DNA of 64,000 bases, from NCBI GenBank assembly GCA_000328365.1, contig KB310466.1:126081-190080 (forward strand), written 5' to 3'. This stretch comes from Capitella teleta (taxonomy: Eukaryota; Annelida; Polychaeta; Capitellidae). Below, in pieces: positions 45,471 to 58,566 of this stretch. A model generated the notes under the pieces. The model was given only the letters and a program-made list of their open reading frames with translations, was not told where the DNA came from and did no database searches. How positions within the stretch are numbered: position 1 is the first letter of the stretch; every line of letters begins with the position of its first letter. Made by a program: the position numbers and the translations under genes.

Positions 45471-46781
45471 TAGAATTTTCTCCCGAAAAGAAATTGTATA
45501 ATAAAAACAAAAGTTTTTAATCAGGAGCACCTGGTGCAACTGTCAGAAATTCAAAACACTGTGAGACGAAATGCATGTAGTGCCGACACGGGGTCATGGG
45601 CCATAGGTCATGGGTCATGGGGCAGGGGTATTGGGTGGCCCAATTGTGAGTCCAGACACATGCACAATAATGCTGCGACGGCGAGAGTTCTAAGAGAAAT
45701 AATAGCTCAACGCACAGATTAGTACAATGTGAGATATACTTCCACGATCTACTTGACTTTGGGCTCAATTATCAATATCAGATCTCTGCTTCAAATCTAA
45801 GCAGTTTTTTTAAGTATTTTATAACGACACCAATGCGCGTTGAACAACAGAGCCACTAGCACGTACGAGGGTCGCACAAGCACTCGATCACCTACTACAA
45901 GGGCAAGCGACATTTATATGTTCATCGTATAAGCCAAGATATAGCTGTCTGTTTGCCATGGCAACCCTATAAAGTCACTAGGTGCAACTTCTTGGTGTAA
46001 ATATGCTGGGTTTTGCTGCGTTAATAATTATATCAGACGACACAAACAACCTCAGGCGCTTTTATTGAACATTCAGACTCGAAGTATATATAAATAAACA
46101 AATAAATATAATTCATCAGAGAGCATTCAGATAATTCTACACCGTGCGGCGTCAATCACCACAGAAAAGAAAAACCCTATGGATATATAGATAGAAATGC
46201 AATTTAAGTTTTCATTAAATGAGTTAATTGCTTTAGTTTACGGCATTTAATTTACGTGTACACCTTCTTTTGTTGTTTTACGATATGCACAGGATTTAAA
46301 ACTGTATATCATACTGACCTTCAGGTATGTTCACCCATTCTATATATTTATTATTTTTCTTAATATTGATTTTGCTCTCTAAATTCATCCACATGTATAT
46401 ATTTATAATTATCAAGTAAGAGGAACTAGACGAAACTTATTGCGAGTGAATGTAATATCCTTTCGATGATAATATACGTATGTATATCTGATGGTACCCA
46501 CTGTGTTCATTGAAACTGACACACGCTATCATTCTATTTCCTAAAATGGAACGAACACGATAACAATCCATAATGTTGACGACGTTAATAAACTCGCAAT
46601 GAAGAATCTCAAACTCACAACAGGGAATTGCATGGTCAGGAGTTCTAAGAGGTCATAGCTCTTCTTTTATTATTATAGGGAGATCAACGACCTTGGAAAT
46701 GTGAGGGAATGGCAGAAATAAAGAATGGATTCGCTATGATGATGTGTGGAATTGTGGATATATAACTGTATAGACATTCTA
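45471..46781. other. Gene-free stretch
   Basis: A short G-rich repeat (CATGGGCCATAGGTCATGGG type) lies at 45594-45632. Nothing else is supportable. Confidence 0.55.
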
Positions 46782-47310
46782 TACAGAGTGGGCGAAAAGT
46801 AGTCTATCCACTCAAAGTTAAAGATTTCAATGCTTCTCAATGACACTGCGCTTTTCCAAGAAAAGTGTTACAAAACAGATTGCAGTGTAAAAATTACGCG
46901 AAGATATTAACAGAAATACATATTTGGTATGGTTAGTTTATTCTAACATTTCATGCTACTACTGAAATCAAGTCTATTCCAATTTCGTCCACATTGATGC
47001 CGATTTATCTTGAGCAATTGAGTGCATTCGGCGATATTTTCTCTTTTGGTCGCAAACACGGCCCCGGACCATGGATAGGCTTCATTGAACGCATACGTAA
47101 GGCATCGCGCTCGTACTATTCTTTTGATTGAGAGCGCTTTATTTGTTTATTTCTTAAATTAAAACAAAACAGTTTGAATTGAGGTGGCATGCAGCAGATG
47201 CCATTCCTTAATGCTTACTCAGGGGCTCATCTTAGCTCTTTTCGTGATCACGCAACGGTCGCCTTTATTTATTTTATCGAGTAGATAGACTACATTTGGC
47301 CCACTCTGCA
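46782..47310. mobile_element. Tc1/mariner-type MITE, family 1, copy 3
   Basis: A 529-bp copy with a shortened interior. Left end CAGAGTGGGCGAAAAGTAGT after TA. Right end in reverse complement CAGAGTGGGCCAAATGTAGT. The inner block GGACCATGGATAGGCTTCAT is kept. No transposase frame. Confidence 0.8.
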
Positions 47311-47988
47311 AGTATAGCACAGTTGTAATTGTAATTTGCCATCGATCTTCACAGTCCCGTCGTGTAATATATTTTCAATATTCTTATAAGTATTCTTTTT
47401 TTTTTTTTTTCTGTTCTAGTTAGTTTATTATACTTTTTCCTATGCTACTTTGATGTGACTCAATGCAATGTGAAAATAGACATCTTTAATAATATCATAA
47501 TTGGAGATCAGTTTTGAGTTGTTCTGAATTCAAATTTACGTCTTACGTTTAATGGCAGTGTCGGAAATTGACCGCCGACCGCCAAAATACACTTTTCTAT
47601 ATGCACGGTGCACAAGTCTATTTCCTTTGTTTTAACCCGCTCACGACCCTAAATTGGTTTTTTTCACATCCGATATAAAAATCCAGGGTTACGACAATCC
47701 TGAGATCCGGCTATTTCTGAAAAAATGATGTTCAAATATTTCATGTTATACTGTCATCGCAGAATTCTTGAAGAAGGAAAATTCATTCACGGCTTTGTCA
47801 TGGTTAATTGCCCGATTTGTCGCCAAATGAAAATTTAAGGAACACATATTCTGACGTCATTAATTCCTGTGATTGTAGAGAGTCGATTCAGGGCTGTCAC
47901 AACATCTCGCAGGGCAGAGGTAGAAGCCCCATCGAGAAATTACGCCGAAACATGATTGCACGTGTCAATGGCGTACGAGTTGGAAGGC
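47311..47988. other. Gene-free stretch
   Basis: A T run lies at 47397-47411. No supportable feature. Confidence 0.6.
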
Positions 47989-48140
47989 TATGAATCTGAC
48001 ATGAATGACATGGACAATGAGCAATACATGAATCAGACCATTAATGACATTGACAATTAACAATACATGAATCTGACCATTAATGACCTTGACAATTAAC
48101 AATACATACATGAATCTGACCATGAAAGCATGAATCTTGA
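47989..48140 (+). repeat. 39-bp minisatellite, about 3.5 units
   Basis: Units begin CATGAATC(T/A)GACCATTAATG and end TTGACAATTAACAATA. The third unit carries a 4-bp insertion (CATA) and the last is partial. The minus-strand frame over it simply repeats HVLLIVNVING-like peptides and is not a gene. Confidence 0.85.
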
Positions 48141-49306
48141 ACATTTTGAGCATTTTGACCCCTTGTTTATTGTCCCTCAAATTGAACCAGGTGAACAAAG
48201 TTGTTTTCTTGGAACTGTTCTCAGGTGCCCAAGTAGCTTAAACTCACAACACGCCAATAATCGTGTTGATTCGATGCATTAAGCATACCTAGAGAGCCTT
48301 TAATGATAGGCCTAGGGTCTCTATGTGTATGCCTCGATTGTGGCGTTGGCGCAACCAAAGAGCTATGCGCTCTTCCTTTGCACCTCAGTATATTTACTCC
48401 GATCTGGTTTTTAGTCTTGAGATCAATAATTGAATAAAAAAATTGTGCAATATACATGTAGTTCAAATACTAGTAAGACAACTGTGCTAATTTCATCTTC
48501 ACACTCCGTTCCTCTTTTTTTTTTTTTTTCTTTTTTTTTTTTCTCCTGTTAGAAGACAGAAAAAAACCTACCGTGTTGCATAATCGCTGCAATATCAGCA
48601 AGTTGATGGAGATAAGGAAGCGGATATACCAGACTTATATATAATAAAAATTTCGCTTCCCGAAAACAGCATTCAACGGTCGCAATTTGTTAGAAATACT
48701 AAAAGTAAACGCGTAAGTTTTTATTATAATTATGTCTTGATCATCGTGTAGTTAAAACTGCATCTTTCTGTGAATCGCTTTCTCTAATTGAGCACTTATG
48801 AAACGACCCTCACCTAGTTAGCTGATGTTTACGCAAGCACTCTATTGACTTATGTGTTTACATTATAACTTACGTAACATTAGCAGGTAATTTTATTGTA
48901 TTTTTCATTTTAATATATGTTATTATCATTATTCTTTATTTGATATATATTTTTCGTGAGTTTATTTAACCGCCAAGTCCTGAAGCAATTAAGGCTCATG
49001 TTGTGCGAGAAGGGAATCAGGAGAATACACGGTTGGTGGCAGGCTTCTTCAGTGCTCAGCACCGTGTCATTTACAGTAGAATAATATCCCTTATTCATGC
49101 TATGAGACATTTAGTGACCACCTAGAATTTAAAACCCAACTGGATCAACGGACCTTCACTTGTCTTTGCAAATATTATGCTTTTCTTGAAGACGGTCACT
49201 TGTGTTTAGTGTGTTCCGTGGAATGACGCTCTGCTGAGAAATGCTCAGTAACTAACTACAGGCAGAATAATAATTGTATTTTCCGAACTATACCCCCTAT
49301 TTGTAT

Positions 49307-49356
<50 letters not shown>

Positions 49357-49416
49357 AGACAATTCTTGAAAAAAAAAAGCATTCAAGCGTCATCCTCGTC
49401 TGCTAATATACAGAAG
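48141..49416. other. No supportable gene
   Basis: A pyrimidine run lies at 48508-48543. A segment at 48957-48990 (TTTATTTAACCGCCAAGTCC) resembles the repeat remnant at 23841-23937. A long T run (about 40) lies at 49314-49355, next to the SINE copy. Confidence 0.5.
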
Positions 49417-49712
49417 ACCCGGGACCGGAGTTTCCCCCTACTATTATCGTTAAATCCCAAAGGTTCTTTAACCTGCATACCACCTTAGACAGTAGTACCA
49501 AGGCCACCTAGGTAGTACACAGCGCCCGGCCTTGTTTCGCAGTTGGGCAGCACTGCAGAGTCACCGAAGAATTACAATTATAACGAATTACAATTATAAT
49601 TCACAATCATAACGCCCTTGGCCTGATCAGGTCTTGAATCCGGGACCTCGACCCCCCACGGTCGGCATAGGATTGCAGTCAGCTGATCAAACCGACTGAG
49701 CTATTCGGTGTC
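49417..49712 (-). repeat. tRNA-derived SINE, copy 2
   Basis: Minus-strand copy of the SINE at 2920-3262. The head GAATAGCTCAGTCGGTTTGA carries the A box, and a decayed B box (GGATTCAAGACC) follows. The GATTACAATTATA direct repeat and the core are retained. The 3' end stops earlier than in copy 1. Confidence 0.78.
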
Positions 49713-52700
49713 CCTTTATCATAACATCATATCCTAAATTGCACTTTGTATAAGTGTCCGTGTGCAAAATGTGCAAAAAAAAAAAAAAAAAAAAAAAAAG
49801 GATTATTTGCACGGACAAGTGGCGGCCCACTGATCACGGGTCTCTATCTAAATTATACATAATTAAAATTAATAAATATATGGGTGGTCACCACAATCGA
49901 CGACATTTCACCTTATAAGCAAGCAAAAAAAAAAAAAATAAAAAAATAACTTTTAAATTTTAAATTTATACAATAAACAGACATATTACATGTATTTGCT
50001 ATAGAACATTGAACGAAAACATGCATTATTTTGTGATCAACCAAACTGGAATGCATACAAGACTCAGTAGATATCACTGTTAACCAATAGGGGCAGCTGG
50101 TACCGGATCATATTGCGTCTATGTGCAATACATGTGTAGATAGTTTACATAATGACTTCATTTCTATCCTCCAATTCCTGAGAACCGGATACATATTTTG
50201 TTCGTGCCTGAAATAAACTATCTTGAATGTCAAAACCATTAGTTTCCCAATCATAAAATTTCAAAATGGTTATTTTATAAAATCTCGCGGTGTTTGGAAA
50301 GGCATCCCATTCAACCAAGGGTTTGACTCGTGCAATGTTGCATGGTTGGGATGAAATTAATGATGAGTTATTTATAGGAAGTTATCGCAGCGAGATTTAC
50401 AATGTAAATTTGCTTTCCTTTCAACAACATCTGACCTGTCTTTGATCGCAAATGTATTCCAATGAAGAAATGTGAACCCTGATATAATAGATGACATAAT
50501 AGTATTTTATAATTTTAGTTGAGACAGAGCGGAAATAAAATGGCCTCACCAATACCCCATGGGGGGGGGGACTGAGGGTCAGTCAATTGAATAGGTGCCG
50601 CTCATGAACACATTCGAACCATTCATTGTTAGCTATTTTATGATCCACGTTACAATCATGCAACGTTTTCGTTTTGTTTAATCATGGTGTTTCAGATTAA
50701 TTGATTGTTATGATGAGAGGAAATTGTTTTGAATATTTCGCTATAATTAAAATTTGCTTTCCGGTGCACCAATGCTCTGTGATGCTTCCGGGAGAGCGGT
50801 CAGTTGTCAGATGCATTGACCACTGGTCAGTCGAACGAGCTCCATTAATAGCAACCATCATGTGCCGTGAGTGCTACAAAATTTTTAATAGAATTAAATA
50901 ATAATGATTTCGTATGAATAATAAGCCAATTAAATAATTTATTGAAGTGACGGTTGAACGAGATGGTCAGTTTACGCTTCAAGTCGCGTTATTTTTAATT
51001 ACCTCATCGACTCAGGGCATACCAAATTATCATTCATAGTGTATAGTCCTATCCAACTGTGAGCTCAATCAGAGCGCTAAGTAAAAATTAATTAATATTA
51101 AATAATAAGTGAAAAATGGTACGAAGCTCAGTTACCCCCCCCCCCCTCCCCACACAAGAAAATAATATATAAAGTAAAAAAAAAAAAATGAAGACGAATA
51201 AAACACACAGCTTCCTCTGCGGTGCATTCAAGTAATTGTTTGGCAGGAAAATGGGGTGAATTCCAAATGAAATAATGCGAAAATATACCCCCCCCCCAAC
51301 CTCCCCGGTTAGATACGTAGATCGCTGTTGTGTCACTGGCGGTGACTGACACAGGTGCGCAACAGGTTAGTTACGTGAACGAATTACATGTATTCGATTC
51401 GCTATATAATATTTAAGAAGTCGAAATTAAACTTCTAAGAAATTTCGTCATTTCAAAGAAAATGTAAAACAACTTACAATATATTAGATGAAGTTAGAAA
51501 CGAAAATGCTCAAATATTTTGTCTACACCTACTTGTATAAATTATCGAGAAGTTGTTCTCCCGACAGAGTCGTCAACAGATCAACGGCCATTGTGACACT
51601 AACGTCTCGAAGGAAGCGAAACCACAAAAAAACTAGCGCGGCCTCTCTTAAATGGTATCACTCCGCCTGGTCTATAGTTGAGGCATGCATGCATTTAAAG
51701 AACATATCAATTAATTTATAATTACCAGCGCAAACGTTATTAATTCCATTTTATGTAAGAAAGAGAGGCCACCTATGTGTATAGTAGTGATTATTCTGCC
51801 CTAGTGTGCAGGTGTATATTTTTGTTGATAAGGGACCACTTTATCTTATCCTTTTGGACCACAGACTTAGGTCAACTTGCGTTTGCACCCGCCATGAATG
51901 ACATTACTACTACCTTGAACAGCACATACAGATATGCAGGACGAAATTAATAATATTTTGGCGCATCTAATTTGTCGATAAAAACGTATAAATATATATA
52001 ATATATATATTTAAAATATTATAAAGAAATTATAAAAGTTTTAAAAGTTTATAAAGTTTATAAAGTTTATAAAGCTAAAATTATAAAGCATTAAAATATA
52101 TATTATATATTTTAATGTACAGAAAGACTTAGAGTATGGGGTGTGAAGAGGGGATGGGGCTATGAAGACACGTGACGTCACTATATACAGACTCAAAGTA
52201 CGCGTCAGTATTGAATGTCGTCGACCAGGCGCAAGTGTTGTTAACCTCTAGATTACAACACAAAAGTTATTTTCTCCTGATATTGTCGAATCAAACACGA
52301 TATCACAATGGGTAATTTTAAAAATAACTTAAACAGACTTTAAACACATAAAATAAATCATATCACACAATTTTAAACAGAGGACATAAATTTGTCGGAA
52401 ACATGTATATATATATGGTTAGTGATATTGGATATCAGGTGGGTATAATTATCCCGTATCTATATCCCCTAAAAAGAATCACCCTTTATGGAAAGTTATG
52501 AATGTCACCCCAAAAAAAAAAAATACTGTGAAGAGAGTACTCACCAGCCAAACAGCTACCTCAGCTGCAACCATGGTAACCCGCGTCTTTCTGTTACTTT
52601 CACTGATTTACGTATGATGCGTTCCCACGTATTAAACATGCATGAATGCTTTCGCATATTATCAGAATAAGATTCAACAAATACTCCGATTTTCTAGTTT

Positions 52701-54373
52701 TTTTCCCGTGTCATAAATCAACAAAAAAACACGAGACAACTGGCGATGGGATCGCTACATTTTGCGTCTGTCTGTTAGTAATTAGCACTGACTGAGCTTT
52801 ATTGGCCGGAGTCCACATACCGTGCAAGCATTCATAATCACACCCTTCATAACTAAGAGGTGAACTATTGCGTTTTTTCCCTCATCAGGAAGTTGTCGGA
52901 ATTGCGCCAAATGAGAGAGGAGCGTCTAATGGAATATTGCCCCAACTTCCCTGATTGCAGCTCGCTGATTGGCCAAGAAAACTCCTCGTTAAAGTCACAC
53001 CTTGATGCGCAGATACGTGGAATAAGACTGCATTTGTGACCAGTGAAAATCTCATACATAGTCTATATACGTACATGCTTGTAGATTCACCCAGCACATT
53101 ATACAAAATTCGACAAGGAATCTCACAAGATATGAATAACAAGGATCCCAAGTATATGAAGAAGGAAAAAAACGAAGAAAGTCTCTTGAAAATATGCGCA
53201 TGCATGCATAGAATGCATTGACCGAGAACAAAAGTAGACTTCTATATACGTGCATGGGCTTTCTTCTTCTTTTTTTTTTTTTTTTCCTGCTCTTCATAAA
53301 CATGTTTTGACGTTGAAGAAAGGCATGAAATGTAATGTATTGCACCTTAGACCATCTGCAATGGCAGATTGGCTCGATTTCACTCGGCTTGAAGTTTATG
53401 ACCACGGAATTTCTCAGTATAGAACTTGGTATTTTCGATCCTGGTGTTAAAGTCCTTTATCGCAACTTGTGTCATTAGATTATAATGGTTGATAAACTGA
53501 ACCTTCTCAAGTGGAGAAATAAAAGACATGTACAGTCATATGTCACAACCTCACGGGTAAACAGTTAAAACGTGATTAAAAGCAATTTGTTTAGAGTTCT
53601 ACCACGAGATTCTCAGCACTCCCTATGTGTTTAATGAAATATTGATGGTGCAGCAAGTATCACAAGAAATCAATAAAACACCATATCCATTAAAAAAAAC
53701 ATCGGCGGGGTGCGGTTCTGGGTGGTGATCGGGCAGGTAAAAAGGTATGACTGGGAAGAACGAGCCCAGTACTTCAATGAAGGAGTGTTGCTTCGACACG
53801 GCGACAAATGCCAGTATATCGATTTAGAAGAGCAACATTAGACAAACGCGAGGGGGACGTCGCGTTACTTTGTAAATAATTCAAGTGCAAGAAACCTGGT
53901 TGCCCTTGGCCAATAATATTCATTTCATTCGGGTTATGGTCGACCAAGTGTTGAAATTTTAGAATTCATCTTAAAAACAGGGGCGTAGCCAGGACAGGGA
54001 GGGGCGGCGCCTCGGTAGAGACGGTAAAAAAAAAAAGGAGTAAAAAAAAAAAGAGTAAAAAACAAACAAACAAACAAACAAACAAAGCTTACTTGAATTG
54101 ATTTCTCTGAAAATTATTCCTTTTGCAAACCTCATTAAAACTGTCCAGTAGATGTATTATTATTATTATTATTAATATTATTATTATTATTTTTTTATTA
54201 TTATTATTATAAATATTACTAACATACAATTCAGCTGAGAGCAATTCAGGATTATAATCACGAAGCGAGAAGCATGAATTCCCTAATTTATGGTGACCTT
54301 AGTCTTCTATATAACAACATTGTATTATTCCTTTCCATCCATTCAAGAATGGTAGCTTCATTGATATAATTAT
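49713..54373. other. Long gene-poor stretch
   Basis: Low-complexity features only: A runs at 49777-49799 and 49926-49940, a C run at 51136-51145, TTTATAAAG tandem units at about 52040-52072, and an (ATT)n run at 54155-54192. A CCAAT word (GATTGGCC, 52966-52973) is isolated. Frames at 51088-51352 and 52865-53405 are unsupported. Confidence 0.5.
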
Positions 54374-54478
54374 AGCAGCGGTCGGCATCTCCTATTGGGC
54401 GGAGGGCCGGATCAGGACAAAGCCACATGGCAAGGGGCCAGGCCAGGTGATAAACTATAATAGCTAATTAATTAAGTG
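54374..54478 (+). mobile_element. hAT-like transposon end, copy 2
   Basis: Plus-strand counterpart of 42705-42812. It begins CAGCGGTCGGCATCTCC and contains GGGCGGAGGGCCGGATCAGG. It ends in TAATAGCTAATTAATTAA, which is also shared. Confidence 0.5.
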
Positions 54479-57111
54479 CACAGTGTGTATTCCAGTATTT
54501 TCACAGTGCAGGGTTTTTCTAAAAGATTGAGGACAAGAAACATGCAGGGAAGCTGTGTGGACTCCCCGGGATTTTTTTTTTTTATTATTATTATTATTTT
54601 TTTTTTTTTTTTTTTTTTTTATTTTTTTTTTTTCATGTCGAATCTTGTGAACAGCCTTATAATATGGATATATAAACTCTTGTGTTTTTACAATAAATCA
54701 CCAGTCTGATCAACCGTCTCTCGTTGGCTCTGTAATTCAATCGCGATATTGCTGCAAAATCAGTTCAAATTTCGCAGGGTCTACATAAATTACAATAAAT
54801 TGGCAGAATTAATGGATAATGCATTACAAATGTAGAAGATAAATATAATGTTTACTAAATATTAAACTTGAGGTGTCAGCTCTCGATTGAATCAAATGTA
54901 AACATAAACGATCCATGTTGCAAATGCATGTTGAGTGAGGAAATATTATTCTGGGGTTATCTGTGGAGTTTTACTGGATTTTGTTGTGGCAATGGTTAAT
55001 TAACCTGTCGATCAGATCCGTGATAGCATCGAACAAATATCAAAGTCCAAGAACAGCCCTCTATCGATGTTTCGCAACATTGCCCGCCAATTCCCAGAAT
55101 TACGTTCTCAACTGTTGCTTGGAAAAATTACAGAGAATTTTTGTGTGGTGAAAGAATGATGCACAGACAATATATCGTATGCCAATCTCGCTTGTTGGTT
55201 TGGTCAATTATTGTTAATTAAGCCAGTTCTCCAATACGTCACAATTTAACATTTCACCCATGCTACATCTTTTGGAATAAATACTTGTTCGGTCGTAAAC
55301 TAAATACATACACCAGAATATATATAGTTAGGGTAGTTTAACAGTCACACAAAAAAAAATAAAAAAAAATTTTAAAAAAAATTTAAAAAAAATAAATAAA
55401 AAAAGAACTGAATAGAATTTTGTGCATAGCACTTGACGGAACAATATTAACAGGTGTATAGAGACATTGATTAATTACACGTGATGGTGTTCGTATGCAC
55501 CAAGATGAAGCTCTGAATATGATTGTCATTGATTTTCAAAATTACGATTCATGCTCTTCGTAATCCCCCAATAACACCCTGTCCGTTATTTACGCGTATT
55601 GGGTAATATTATACTACTATTAATTAGCTTGGACTTTCGGATCTACATGTATTCGGCTTTCGTGTGTGTTCTTGCGATGGTCGTCATTGGCGCATTGCGC
55701 TGTTCTAGGAGCAAAATGGTAACTTGACCGAGCGTATTCGTCGATCGTATCACGTGACCGTACTTCACATCAGTCTCTTTATTGGTCGGATAATGTTGTG
55801 GCCCTGACTCTAATCGAAGAAAATCGATCAGTTGACAATCAGCCTCTTTCTGAATGATTATAATATTCTTAGTTATTATTCTAATGATCATTCAGTGCAA
55901 TTCTCGCATCATCAAAGAGGTCAAAACAACATGCAGCCGAGCACCATTCGTGATGTGCTTGCAATATAGTTGATGCCTATGAAATTCCTGTGCTTGCAAC
56001 ACCTGAAAACACAAACAAACACCGTTTTAGGCATAGTCATGTGACTTATTTTCAAGGTCAGTAGAGTGAAACTAATTCCCCTTGAAGTCCCTCCAGTATT
56101 TTATTACACATGCATCAAACTGCAATAAAGGAAAACCACGTGATGATATGAAAGAATGGTTGGGGCGAGGAGGGGGGGGGGGGTTCCATTCAGATCTTGA
56201 AGAGGAATAACACGGCTATGATTAAGACAGGTATAGGCGCAAGGGAGGATTCGATGCATCAGCAGTATTCCAACATTGTAATGAAAATTAAGGTTTTGAC
56301 AACATGTCAAAACGACTTCCTGATTCTTTAAGATATCCATAACGAATTAACGGTAATTAGTACATCCTGTTCTCGTTTTCTTCTCATTTCATCAAAGGGA
56401 AACAAGATTATTGTCTTATATCTAATTTCGTCTTATTTTATAAGCTATCGAATATTATGACCTCAACCATCGGAGTATCGATTGCAAGGCGTTGATGTCA
56501 AGTGTAAGCATATCTCCGCCATTGCCATTATCGGATCAGTGTCCTCTGATCCGGCATCCGGTGTTGTGTGCTTCCGGATCTGCATATCCGGTTATTGATC
56601 AGACCTATTGACACGTATATATAGTTTTAATTGCATGCGCAAGCGTCTAGATGGCGTTAAAACCACATAGCTAATGAGATAAACGATACTTTAAGAATAT
56701 AAATATGCACATTGCACACTATGCATAAGACTAAGTTGCAAAGATCATTGGATAGTAGTAACAAATGCGAGTGAAGCTTCGTTCTTCGATTGCAGGTTGA
56801 GTCAGGGCCGCTTGTTATCAACGGAATTGGTTAGGTTTTTGCAGATCGTTTATCCAATACGTAAAACACACAATTTTATATAAGTAGTTTAATTGGTTGA
56901 AGTTTGATTTATGTCTGGTCAATTGTATTCAAGCATATTTGCGTGGGCCTAACAATCGTATATTGAGGATCCTGTTGCTAAACAGAGGAGTAATTTGCAT
57001 TCATTACGCATTCCAATTAACACACATGCAGGTGATGTCAGGAATACATCATATGCTATAATGCCTTGGTTTAATTATCCCACTATGTTTGCCTATTAGT
57101 TTCTGTGGGAA
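54479..57111. other. Gene-free stretch
   Basis: Long T-rich tract at 54571-54633 and A-rich run at 55350-55404. Otherwise AT-rich, with chance frames. Confidence 0.55.
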
Positions 57112-57176
57112 CTGGTCATTTCGCCCGAATGCCATCTCGCCCCAGGTCATCTCGCCCGAATGCCATTTCGCTCGAT
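57112..57176 (-). repeat. CGGGCGARATG array, left (inverted) part
   Basis: About four units of the 15-16-bp motif CGGGCGA(A/G)ATG(G/A)C(A/C)TT, read on the minus strand. The larger array in opposite orientation is at 58454-58566. Confidence 0.7.
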
Positions 57177-57764
57177 TTTAAATACATATTAATTAATATG
57201 GCTAATATGGGCATTAATAATCAGTATTGTGCTATGATATTATGCATGCTCGGATGGCGAATTTGTACATCATCAATATATACTGAGTGTAGCACTAGTA
57301 TAAATTAGCGTTGTTTGTCATTATCCACGATACAGTGACTTCCCACCACATGTGTCCAATAAATGTCATCGTAATAGCACTGTACTCTTTGACACAATCA
57401 TAAGATAAGAGTCGACTCCTTTAGATGTTAAGATACTAGTAGGCATATAATGCATGAATCATAGTTATCCAGATTGTCCACAGAAGTATTTCTAATATGA
57501 TTATGTGAAACCCACACACTACGGGTTTCGTAGTGATCCTATATTGAAGTATATTGAATAATTGAACACTATCCATGTCGTATAACTCGTAACAAATTAT
57601 CAGCGATCACCCGACCACCCGCATATTAACGGGAGCTGTGATTTTATAACTTACGTGCCAATAATTTGCTCGATCGTCTGTTCAGACTGTTGTAATAACA
57701 GAAGTTACGCCTTGTTTACTTAACCATTTGTCGCCAATTACTTGCTTAGTTTTACCAATATAAT

Positions 57765-57905
57765 TCTTCGGTGACACTGCAGTGCTGCCAAAATGCGTAA
57801 CAAGCACCTGTGTACTACTGTCTATGGTAGTATGCAGGATAAAAAACCCTTAGGATTTATTAATAAGAGTAGGGGGAGAACCCCGGTCCCGGGTTTCTGT
57901 TCTGT
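57765..57905 (+). repeat. SINE fragment (5'-truncated)
   Basis: Plus-strand middle and 3' part of the SINE family of 2920-3262: TTCTTCGGTGACACTGCAGT, then ACTGTCTATGGTAGTATGCA, then the GGGGGAGAACCCCGG block. The head is missing. It lies between the two CGGGCGARATG arrays, so it may be nested in that element. Confidence 0.65.
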
Positions 57906-58453
57906 GTTCGATCTGTGTTCTAGTGACTAGTTCTTTGGCTGGATTTCGATTAAAACGTCGCCAGTCTAAGAATAAGTCCCCATTCATTTAAATACTATAT
58001 ATGCATATGTATTATAGAAACAGCCTATGCAGGATACCGGAGTAATGAATTTTCATTTGCCAGAATGCCTGCCTTAAGTTAGTGTGATTACTAGTATTCT
58101 GGCGCCAAGAAAACTTCGTCGTTCCTCGTCGGCGTTATTCTAAGTCGGAGGAGATACCCGTATACGTCGCCGCCTGTGAGCACGATGAGCCTTAGAGCTT
58201 TGTTAAGGCGACTTTGTTAACAAAACATGCGGGGATGGCCGATTCATACATTGTCAATGCATGTACTGAGTACAAAATAATCAAGTACTAGTACAATGTC
58301 ATACAAATATAGAATGAATACACTCTACAGTAGCATAGTTTTATGATAGTACATGTAATACGTACACAAGTTATGCTGCATGCTATACTATATATAATTT
58401 ATAAGCTTAAGTCATGTTGTACCCGTGAAATGAAATATTTACATGTACATAAA

Positions 58454-58566
58454 CCCGGGCGAAATGGCATTCGGGCGAAATGACCTCGGGCGAGATGACA
58501 TCGGGCGAGATGACCTCGGGCGAGATGACCCGGGCGAAATGGCATTCGGGCGAAATGGCATTCGTT
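58454..58566 (+). repeat. CGGGCGARATG array, right part, seven units
   Basis: Seven tandem units of 14-16 bp: CGGGCGAAATGGCATT alternates with CGGGCGAGATGACCT types. Highly GC- and CpG-rich in an AT-rich region. Together with 57112-57176 it forms inverted ends around a 1.3-kb interior. That interior has a direct repeat of about 43 bp (57245-57287 and 58226-58270, starting CATGC(T/G)(C/G)GGATGGC). Confidence 0.75.

Noticed and set aside
47965-48198. Repetitive protein with HVLLIVNVING units
   Set aside because: Simple translation of the 39-bp minisatellite.
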